Origin: a virus
Reading direction: 5' to 3' (one strand)
Virus record (IMG/VR): IMGVR_UViG_3300037628_000090
Span: 1-27,784 of that record
Length of the DNA: 27,784 bases
The position numbers were made by a program, and so were the translations under genes. A model generated the notes under the pieces. The model saw only the letters and a list, made by a program, of their open reading frames with translations. It was not told where the DNA came from and made no database searches. How positions within the stretch are numbered: the first letter of the stretch is position 1; each line of letters starts with the position of its first letter. Shown here in pieces: positions 23,114 through 27,784 of the stretch.

Positions 23114-23353
23114 TTAGTTTACTTGTGTGCATTCGAATACTGGTGTTATCGCTGGAGATCTAAACACACCAAAATCAATCATCTCTGTAAAATCGTACCC
23201 AATAAAGCTCAATATACCATTACAGTTATTATATTCAATTACTGCACATACAATAAAGCTAAGCACAAATACCAGTGAACACATAAGTAAAACAAATATA
23301 ACAGTTACGGCATGATCATTATCTAAACACCACTTTGCTATTTTTACTTTCAT
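23114..23353 (-). CDS. Small single-span membrane protein
   Basis: A 79-residue protein from ATG 23353, with AGGGTAAAG upstream; its start lies six bases after the stop of the zinc-ribbon miniprotein. A basic N-terminus (KVKIAKW) precedes one long membrane segment at 16-40 (VTVIFVLLMCSLVFVLSFIV), then about 40 exposed residues with three Cys. By the positive-inside rule the C-terminal part would face the periplasm. Too short and without coiled coil to be a typical i-spanin. Function unknown. Confidence 0.6.
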   Translation of the reverse strand: MKVKIAKWCLDNDHAVTVIFVLLMCSLVFVLSFIVCAVIEYNNCNGILSFIGYDFTEMIDFGVFRSPAITPVFECTQVN

Positions 23354-23358
23354 AATCT

Positions 23359-23535
23359 TTACCCTACTTTATTGATTAACCATTGCCAGAACTGATCATC
23401 TTCATCTGGCTTTGGTGGGCATACAGCGCATTCGTGCATACCTCCGTTAATGTATCTTAATGTGTTACTAACTAACAAAGTGTCGCATTTACAGCAATGT
23501 TTATCTGTTAGTCGGCTCTTTGCTAGTTTTTTCAA
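23359..23535 (-). CDS. Zinc-ribbon miniprotein (58 residues, TTG start)
   Basis: Starts at TTG 23535, six bases after AAGGAG; an ATG just upstream hits a stop after two codons. The protein has two CxxC knuckles, Cys14/Cys17 in HCCKC and Cys36/Cys39 in ECAVC, spaced as a compact zinc ribbon, plus a basic N-terminus (KKLAKSRLTDK) and an acidic, Trp-rich end (DEDDQFWQWLINKVG). It may bind nucleic acid or a host protein. It is the last small gene before the SSB-like gene, and coding is supported by the ribosome site and motif. Confidence 0.65.
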   Translation of the reverse strand: MKKLAKSRLTDKHCCKCDTLLVSNTLRYINGGMHECAVCPPKPDEDDQFWQWLINKVG

Positions 23536-23578
23536 TACATTCTCCTTACCCCTAAGAGGCTTATTAGTTTAGTTACTG

Positions 23579-24253
23579 TTAAATCACGTGAATCAATGAA
23601 TTATTATGTGCTAATCCGATTGGAGCGAATGGGATGTCATCATCAAAATCAACGTTATTATTTGGATGTGTTTCAGCAAAACTACCTACTGGCTTTTGTT
23701 GCTGACCTTGATTGCTAAACCCGCCCGCTTGAGGCTGTGTGCGCTCGTCTTTATCTTCGATTGAGCCAGCGTATTGATCAAACGCTGTTGCAGGGCTGTT
23801 TGTTGTGGTTTCTTTTACCGTTTTACCTGTATTGATATTTGCAGGTAATTTAAATTCAAACTTATATCCGTCTTGCCCTGCTTTTTCACCTGATTGCTTG
23901 GTGTAATCAACGCGCTGAACAACGCCCTTTAAACCTTTGTTGAATAATTCAGGGCAATTACCATCATTACCAAGCGTCAAATTTTGAACACCCATAGCAC
24001 CCATGATTGCATTAATCATTTTATTGCCAAATTCATTAGGATTTCCATCACCCTTGGTGAAGTTGATAGATACATAATTAAGCTTTAAGCCTTCGCGCGT
24101 TTCAAAATCAAATTCTAGAAACTCAGCGTTATTATTAGGGCTTTTGGTGAACTGAGCGCGAACCACTTTAAAATCATAACCACCAGATTTTGTAACATAT
24201 TGACCGCCGCCGATTTGCGATGCTAATTCTTCGTTGTAATTAAATTTATTCAT
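23579..24253 (-). CDS. SSB-like single-strand DNA binding protein of the Sak4 module
   Basis: A 224-residue protein. The N-terminal 140 residues are beta-rich with GGGQYVTKSGGYDFKVVRAQ, EFLEFDFETREGLKLNYVS and YKFEFKLPANI, in keeping with an OB-like phage single-strand binding domain. A flexible Gln/Gly/Thr linker follows (QAGGFSNQGQQQKP). The tail contains DFDDDIPFAPIG, like the acidic tip of bacterial SSB, but 15 more residues follow, ending in HVI. It sits with the exonuclease and Sak4-like ATPase genes. Sak4 annealing is known to depend on an SSB, which supports the role. Confidence 0.68.
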   Translation of the reverse strand: MNKFNYNEELASQIGGGQYVTKSGGYDFKVVRAQFTKSPNNNAEFLEFDFETREGLKLNYVSINFTKGDGNPNEFGNKMINAIMGAMGVQNLTLGNDGNCPELFNKGLKGVVQRVDYTKQSGEKAGQDGYKFEFKLPANINTGKTVKETTTNSPATAFDQYAGSIEDKDERTQPQAGGFSNQGQQQKPVGSFAETHPNNNVDFDDDIPFAPIGLAHNNSLIHVI

Positions 24254-24267
24254 TTTTATATTTTCCT

Positions 24268-24780
24268 TTATTTAGAGTTTAAGATATTAATTAAGTGTAA
24301 TGCTTGGCTTTCTGCATCGTCAACGGCGTTATGATAAGTACCAACACGCTCAAGCTTTATATGCTTATTCATTCCTTTCACTGTCCGATAACACATATCA
24401 TTCCAAAACTTCCAAGGGACAATTAAGCCACATCGTTTATATGCGTTACCGAGAATTGCATTGTCAAACATTGCACCATTACCCCACACCTCACCCACGC
24501 CAACAGATATAAGCCACTGGTTAAAAGTATTCAAAGCATCAATTAATTTTGGTGCGTTATCGTTATCTTTAAAGGCAGACCTTGCTTCATCGCTCTGCTT
24601 CATCCACCACATAATAGTTGAACCATCCAGCCAACCACCAGCATCAATAGCGCTCTGTAGGTTTATTTCTGTATAAAACCTATCTACCACTTTATCATCA
24701 TCAAACGATACAGCACCTATGGCGATCATTGCTGAGTTTGAGCTATTACCCATTGTTTCTAAATCTAGCATTACTTTCAT
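24268..24780 (-). CDS. DEDDh 3'-5' exonuclease (DnaQ-like)
   Basis: A 170-residue exonuclease of the Rv2179c/DnaQ-like group. Motif I is MLDLETMG with Asp6 and Glu8; motif II is VWGNGAMFDNAIL with Asp106; motif III is YHNAVDDAESQALHL with His150 and Asp155, giving all five residues of the DEDDh two-metal centre. In phages it often replaces RecE/Exo-type nucleases beside annealing ATPases and would produce or trim single-stranded DNA. It is spaced three bases from the Sak4 stop and read in the same message. Confidence 0.88.
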   Translation of the reverse strand: MKVMLDLETMGNSSNSAMIAIGAVSFDDDKVVDRFYTEINLQSAIDAGGWLDGSTIMWWMKQSDEARSAFKDNDNAPKLIDALNTFNQWLISVGVGEVWGNGAMFDNAILGNAYKRCGLIVPWKFWNDMCYRTVKGMNKHIKLERVGTYHNAVDDAESQALHLINILNSK

Positions 24781-24783
24781 TTT

Positions 24784-25428
24784 CTATTTCTCCAGAGTGT
24801 AGTATTCAACTATTGTGTTATCAATCATTTGTAAATCATTATCTATGTGCATATCGCTAAACATATCCATAGGGCTTTTAACCGTGTTGCTTCCGTTGTT
24901 CTGCGTTGAGAATGTATACTTACCATCGCTAACGCCAGCACCTAAGACTATTGTGAACATGCCTTCAAGTGTTATTTTTTCATCGAGCATTTTTCCGATT
25001 GTTTTTATTTTCGTTTTGCCAGCCATATCAGTTTCAACGTGTGACATAAAATATATACGCATATCGCCGCTAACCGCTTGTGCGTGATTTATGATTGACC
25101 AAGCGTTAAAACCTATGTCGTTAAACTTATCGTATGACTTCTCTTTACTACGGCGCATGAACTCATTAGCCATTACATATTGAAAGTCATCAATGATAAA
25201 AACATTCTTTCCAGCTTTAGCTGCGCCGGTAATTAGTTTGCATATCATCTCGGCGTTGTCAGTAGCTTTTATTTGCCCACCTTTTTTTGTCATATCAGTA
25301 AATTTATTACGAAATGGTAGGCGCTTCTTTACCGGCTGAACAATTACCGTGTCATCAGGATGTAGATTGCGGATGCTTGTTGATTTACCGCAACCACTCT
25401 CACCTAGTATCAATACTGGAATACCCAT
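24784..25428 (-). CDS. Sak4-like RecA-fold annealing ATPase
   Basis: A 214-residue AAA_24/Sak4-type protein. Walker A is GESGCGKST at 9-17, Walker B is VFIIDDFQYV with Asp80-Asp81. A conserved-looking RIYFMSHVETD at about 124-134 resembles the sensor strand of the family. Sak4 proteins are phage single-strand annealing proteins with a RecA core and work together with SSB. ATG 25428 overlaps the previous stop by one base, tying it to the Gp157-like gene. Confidence 0.85.
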   Translation of the reverse strand: MGIPVLILGESGCGKSTSIRNLHPDDTVIVQPVKKRLPFRNKFTDMTKKGGQIKATDNAEMICKLITGAAKAGKNVFIIDDFQYVMANEFMRRSKEKSYDKFNDIGFNAWSIINHAQAVSGDMRIYFMSHVETDMAGKTKIKTIGKMLDEKITLEGMFTIVLGAGVSDGKYTFSTQNNGSNTVKSPMDMFSDMHIDNDLQMIDNTIVEYYTLEK

Positions 25429-25916
25429 TATTTAATCCTTAGACTTGGATTGCCCGTTGAAATTTCAGCGCCAGCACAAGTAAAGCCCTTTTTCATTTCT
25501 ATTAATAGTAAGCGCTTATCGACACTCCATGATTCAGGCTTGTTAACCATGAACTTCATCGGTACTTTTTTATCATCAGTGACGCTTAGTACTTCGCGGC
25601 CTTTTACACGGCTAACCTTGAATAAATCAAACTCATGCTTTTCGCCGTCTTTCATACTCATAAGTAGCCAATCTTTAGTTCGTTTTAGCGCTTTTGCTTT
25701 TGCTTTTTCGATATCGTTAAGCCTGTCTAGCTCAGCAGTAACAACCACAACATCAGCGGTTAATCGGTTAATTACATGTAAATAGTTTTCAATCTTCTGT
25801 TTTCTCTCGTCATCAAGCAACTCTAAATGATCACTTACTTCATCAAGAGAAAAATCACCACTTTCCACTTGTGCCAAAATAGCGTCTTGGTCATTTGTTA
25901 ATTCACGTAAATTCAT
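25428..25916 (-). CDS. Gp157-like phage protein
   Basis: 162 residues from ATG 25916 after CGGAG; the upstream extension of this frame is the other frame of the preceding zinc-ribbon gene. It has the layout of the siphovirus Gp157 family: a helical N-terminus (NLRELTNDQDAILAQVESGD), a long charged coiled coil (LDRLNDIEKAKAKALKR) and a small beta end with VSVTDDKKVPMKFM-like and PESWSVDKR segments, then GNPSLRIK. Gp157 in Streptococcus phages was linked to phage resistance of the host; in this setting it is normally next to recombination genes. Confidence 0.78.
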   Translation of the reverse strand: MNLRELTNDQDAILAQVESGDFSLDEVSDHLELLDDERKQKIENYLHVINRLTADVVVVTAELDRLNDIEKAKAKALKRTKDWLLMSMKDGEKHEFDLFKVSRVKGREVLSVTDDKKVPMKFMVNKPESWSVDKRLLLIEMKKGFTCAGAEISTGNPSLRIK

Positions 25917-26056
25917 TATTGATTCTCCGTTATATGGTCTGCATTTGCATCGGCTTGGTACTCGCAAGGCTTGCACTCTAAATCTTCATCTAGTGGAGCA
26001 AAACAGCGTTTACACTCTACCGGCTCGTTTGTTGATTGGTCGTGGTAATTATTCAT
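25916..26056 (-). CDS. Zinc-ribbon miniprotein (46 residues)
   Basis: ATG 26056 overlaps the upstream stop as ATGA; its stop overlaps the Gp157-like start as TAATG. The peptide contains two CxxC pairs, Cys15/Cys18 (VECKRC) and Cys28/Cys31 (LECKPC), within a strongly acidic chain. The spacing of ten residues between pairs gives a minimal zinc knuckle. Coupling on both sides argues that it is translated. Probable regulator or adaptor; function unknown. Confidence 0.65.
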   Translation of the reverse strand: MNNYHDQSTNEPVECKRCFAPLDEDLECKPCEYQADANADHITENQ

Positions 26057-26247
26057 TCTGGTAGCTCCAGCCATTCAATAAAATTCTGCGCCTCAAGGTA
26101 ACTAGCGAATTCATCTTGATTCATCACACTAGAATCAAACTCTAAAATATCGAATGAACGCCCGAACCCTAAAAAATCAGCAGTTCTTACCGCGATAGGT
26201 TTACCTAACTTAGGCGGGTTAATGTTAATCGTTAGCCATTCAGTCAT
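26053..26247 (-). CDS. DUF551-like small protein (tentative)
   Basis: A 64-residue protein from ATG 26247 following GTGAGAGATT. It opens with W-L-T-I-N and PPKLGKPIAV, and closes with FIEWLELPE, a pattern like the DUF551 family (W near the start, Pro-x-x-Gly-x-x-V, THWxxLP at the end). DUF551 proteins are common small early phage proteins of unknown role. Confidence 0.6.
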   Translation of the reverse strand: MTEWLTININPPKLGKPIAVRTADFLGFGRSFDILEFDSSVMNQDEFASYLEAQNFIEWLELPE

Positions 26248-26281
26248 AATCTCTCACTTATATTTAGTTATATTCTAATAA

Positions 26282-26491
26282 TTAATCACGAGGACCAAAG
26301 CTGTCAACCCATGAAATAGCGCTACCGATAGTGTAAAAACTATCCTGTAGCAACGCACCATTACCCTTATCAAAAACCGCCACTACTGGATTGTCCTCGT
26401 TAAAAATAGTTGAAACACTGATTTCACAATTACCTTGAACAAAAGAAAAACACGCTTTAATTTTATCACCGTTCAAATTTACAATTTTCAT
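26282..26491 (-). CDS. Small early protein, first gene of leftward operon
   Basis: 69 residues from ATG 26491 after GAGAGA; a GTG at 26503 opens the same frame but covers the ribosome site. It has alternating strands (MKIVNLNGDKIKACFSF, CEISVSTIFN, VVAVFDKGNGALL) and one helix with SAISWVDSFG. As the first gene after the leftward promoter it would be made earliest. No family recognised. Confidence 0.65.
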   Translation of the reverse strand: MKIVNLNGDKIKACFSFVQGNCEISVSTIFNEDNPVVAVFDKGNGALLQDSFYTIGSAISWVDSFGPRD

Positions 26492-26671
26492 AATCTCTCT
26501 CACTGTTAGTTGCTTACTCTTCTACCCAGAAACCCCAATTAAGGGGCCGTGTAGTTAGTCCATGATATAAACCCTCAGTTATGTTTAGCAGTTATCAACA
26601 CCTAAGCTCCGACTCTAAACCTCGCCCTCCATCTAATCGACTTCGACAGGCGCTTTATCTAAGTGACCTTA
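26492..26671 (-). other. Long untranslated leader of leftward operon
   Basis: About 175 bases separate the leftward promoter from the first start codon. No ORF longer than a few codons is present. It contains short hairpins (CCCC/GGGG around 26535-26548) but no terminator. An antitermination or riboregulatory function is possible but not demonstrable. Confidence 0.4.
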
Positions 26672-26699
26672 ACTTTAGCACAGTGATTTATTACGTCAA
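26672..26699 (-). promoter_or_regulatory. Leftward early promoter
   Basis: TTGACG (26699-26694), 16 bases, TAAAGT (26677-26672), with TGC just before the -10 as an extended element. It faces the leftward recombination operon and lies back to back with the rightward promoter, the -35 boxes being about 19 bases apart. Confidence 0.6.
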
Positions 26700-26718
26700 C
26701 CTTTTATTGATATATTTG

Positions 26719-26747
26719 TTTACTTATTTTGAGTTGTCGGTTACTAT
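26719..26747 (+). promoter_or_regulatory. Rightward promoter of the HTH gene, with overlapping inverted repeat
   Basis: TTTACT (26719-26724), 17 bases, TACTAT (26742-26747); four of six at each box, so weak without an activator. TTGAGTTG (26729-26736) and CAACTTAA (26753-26760) are inverted copies (seven of eight) that flank the -10, a plausible operator for the HTH protein. Confidence 0.42.
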
Positions 26748-26775
26748 TAGTTCAACTTAAATAAAAGGTGAATTT

Positions 26776-26979
26776 ATGAATATCCCAGAATCATTAGAAA
26801 AAGCTTACAAGATGAATGACACGAAGCAAATCAAACTAGCTGCCGGCATTAATGTTACCCGTTCTTATGTGTCAGCTATAGAAAATAGTGTCAAGCAAGC
26901 ACCAATAGGTTTTATTGTAAAGTGCGCGTTATTCTTTAACATGAAAGTAAGCGAGTTTATCGCGTTAGGAGAAGATTAA
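26776..26979 (+). CDS. Small XRE-type HTH regulator (Cro-like)
   Basis: A 67-residue protein from ATG 26776 after AAAAGGTG. Residues 16-60 form an HTH_3-type domain: TKQIKLAAGINVTRSYVSAI is the helix-turn-helix (Gly24 at the turn), followed by PIGFIVKCALFFNMKVSEFI, which packs below it. It is a one-domain protein like Cro, without a cleavable or oligomerisation domain. It probably binds the control region directly upstream and governs the divergent promoters. No C1-type repressor is encoded next to it on the opposite strand. Confidence 0.82.
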   Translation: MNIPESLEKAYKMNDTKQIKLAAGINVTRSYVSAIENSVKQAPIGFIVKCALFFNMKVSEFIALGED

Positions 26980-27041
26980 TGATTACATCTAACAACACCA
27001 CTGAAGTATTTTATAAACCAGCTAATAGGACGGGTAAATAA
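26979..27041 (+). CDS. 20-residue ORF coupled to HTH gene (candidate)
   Basis: ATG 26979 shares a base with the HTH stop (TAATG), and the frame ends two bases before the next ATG. The peptide MITSNNTTEVFYKPANRTGK has no motif. It may simply keep ribosomes moving to the following gene. Confidence 0.3.
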   Translation: MITSNNTTEVFYKPANRTGK

Positions 27042-27042
27042 C

Positions 27043-27681
27043 ATGAATATTATTGATACAGTAGAATATTATGGCGGCTCTTACTTTGTAAGTGGAAAGC
27101 ATGAAGAGCACCATACACACATTGTATATAGCAACCTTAGCAACAGCCCTTACAGTGTTTACGCCTCAGATATTGGCTCAAACCCTATTATTTGCACTAT
27201 CGAGGAATACAATAAATGCATAGACATGTTAATAGGTGACCCATTAAAATTAATTATATGGAAAGAAAGCAATAACCTTAACCTTGATAAGCCAGTTACA
27301 TCACCTATTTACACGCAATCAATGGCTGATGCAGGCGTATTGCCGTTAGTAGGTATGGAGTGTTTAATGTCTTTAGGTGAAGAAGTTTGGTTTAAATATC
27401 GAGTAGATTTCATAGGCAAGGTTTACACTGTTGGATTTTGGTTTGATAAAAATAGAGAGGCTTCATTTGGATTGCAAGGCGTAATATTCAAACCACTAAC
27501 CCCACCTATAGAGCTAGTAGATGGTGAAGCGTACCAATTCAAAGCCACGCTACCCAACAAGATAGAAACGGTTAACGGTGTATTTCGTGGAACAAACCGT
27601 AGAATGTATACTCCTTATGGAGATTACGATTTAGATGAATGCACCAACATTAAACCCCTTACTGTAGAAGGTGAATCATAA
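27043..27681 (+). CDS. Hypothetical early phage protein
   Basis: A 212-residue protein of the rightward operon. It has two parts: residues 1-75, with VEYYGGSYFVSGKHEEHHT and CTIEEYNKCIDMLIG, and residues 85-140, with YTQSMADAGVLPLVGMECLM and EVWFKYRVDFIGK. The second part is a segment I associate with many accessory phage proteins of unknown function. A third portion after residue 155 (VDGEAYQFKATL, FRGTNRRMYT) may be a small beta domain. ATG 27043 is preceded by GGACGGG; the stop overlaps the next start (TAATG). Confidence 0.7.
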   Translation: MNIIDTVEYYGGSYFVSGKHEEHHTHIVYSNLSNSPYSVYASDIGSNPIICTIEEYNKCIDMLIGDPLKLIIWKESNNLNLDKPVTSPIYTQSMADAGVLPLVGMECLMSLGEEVWFKYRVDFIGKVYTVGFWFDKNREASFGLQGVIFKPLTPPIELVDGEAYQFKATLPNKIETVNGVFRGTNRRMYTPYGDYDLDECTNIKPLTVEGES

Positions 27682-27784
27682 TGTCAGAATCAAGTATTGA
27701 TAACGATAAAGAATATGAGCCGATAAATAAACGAATACAAGAGCGTTGTTTATCTATATTTGACTCAGTTAATTTAACTGAAAA
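27681..27784 (+). CDS. Partial hypothetical protein (5' end only)
   Basis: Begins at ATG 27681, overlapping the previous stop by one base and preceded by GAAGGTGA, and runs off the window after 34 codons. The visible part (YEPINKRIQERCLSIFDSVN) is charged and helical with no motif. It continues the rightward early operon. Confidence 0.6.
   Translation, partial: MSESSIDNDKEYEPINKRIQERCLSIFDSVNLTE

Noticed and set aside
23043-23132. Thirty-residue extension of the 57-residue protein
   Set aside because: GGAGAG sits directly before ATG 23042, and the extension overlaps the preceding membrane gene.
26535-26548. CCCC/GGGG hairpin as a terminator in the leftward leader
   Set aside because: Only four pairs and no T-run on either strand.
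1-27784. CRISPR arrays, tRNA genes, IS elements, reverse transcriptase/diversity-generating repeats, integrase with att site
   Set aside because: I looked for regular repeats, cloverleaf-like sequences, transposase or RT motifs and recombinase signatures and saw none; the coding density leaves little room for them.

Overview
The window is part of a tailed-phage or prophage genome of the P22/Sf6-like short-tailed (podovirus) type. It is AT-rich and densely packed. The virion gene order matches P22: small terminase, large terminase, portal, scaffold, coat, gp4-like, gp10-like, needle position, gp14-like, gp7-like, gp20-like, gp16-like, tailspike. The host is most likely a gammaproteobacterium, because the relatives I recognise (P22 virion genes, a DLP12-like nin region with ybcO and rusA) are gammaproteobacterial. 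A marine or aquatic host is an inference from the AT-rich codons, the tailspike head-binding type and the sulfotransferase. No integrase, C1/C2-type repressor, replication gene or tRNA lies in the window, so lifestyle is undecided.

Layout. 1-1504 (+): end of the rightward early operon (partial ORF, NinB/YbcN-like, two miniproteins, YbcO-like nuclease, RusA resolvase), with overlapping start and stop codons. It meets the leftward late operon head-on at about 1492-1514, where one hairpin spans both stop codons. 1512-14419 (-): tailspike, three ejection proteins, a sulfotransferase, a GNAT-like gp14 relative, three beta-rich virion genes, a needle-position gene, gp10, gp4, a small adaptor-region gene and coat. 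14439-15251 (-): scaffold. 15355-16457 (-): a self-contained cassette of three unknown genes with its own sigma70 promoter, a putative operator and a terminator, inserted between portal and scaffold; it looks like a moron. 16464-20554 (-): portal, large terminase, small terminase. 20554-23535 (-): lysis and membrane region with an M15 endolysin, a 3TM holin, further membrane proteins (two of them in overlapping frames) and several miniproteins. 23579-26491 (-): recombination module (SSB-like protein, DEDDh exonuclease, Sak4-like ATPase, Gp157-like protein) and small early genes. 26492-26775: control region with divergent promoters. 26776-27784 (+): small HTH regulator and the start of the rightward early operon, which probably continues outside the window and returns at position 1 if the genome is circular or permuted.

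How it works together (inference). The HTH protein at 26776 probably acts on the divergent promoters. Leftward transcription first gives recombination functions that process and anneal ends, while the rightward operon supplies RusA and YbcO to resolve branched DNA. Sak4, the SSB-like protein and RusA could together make concatemers for headful packaging by the Sf6-like terminase. A strong-looking promoter at about 21946-21974 may feed the lysis, packaging and virion genes. The sulfotransferase and the three-gene cassette are the accessory cargo most likely to affect host-phage interaction.
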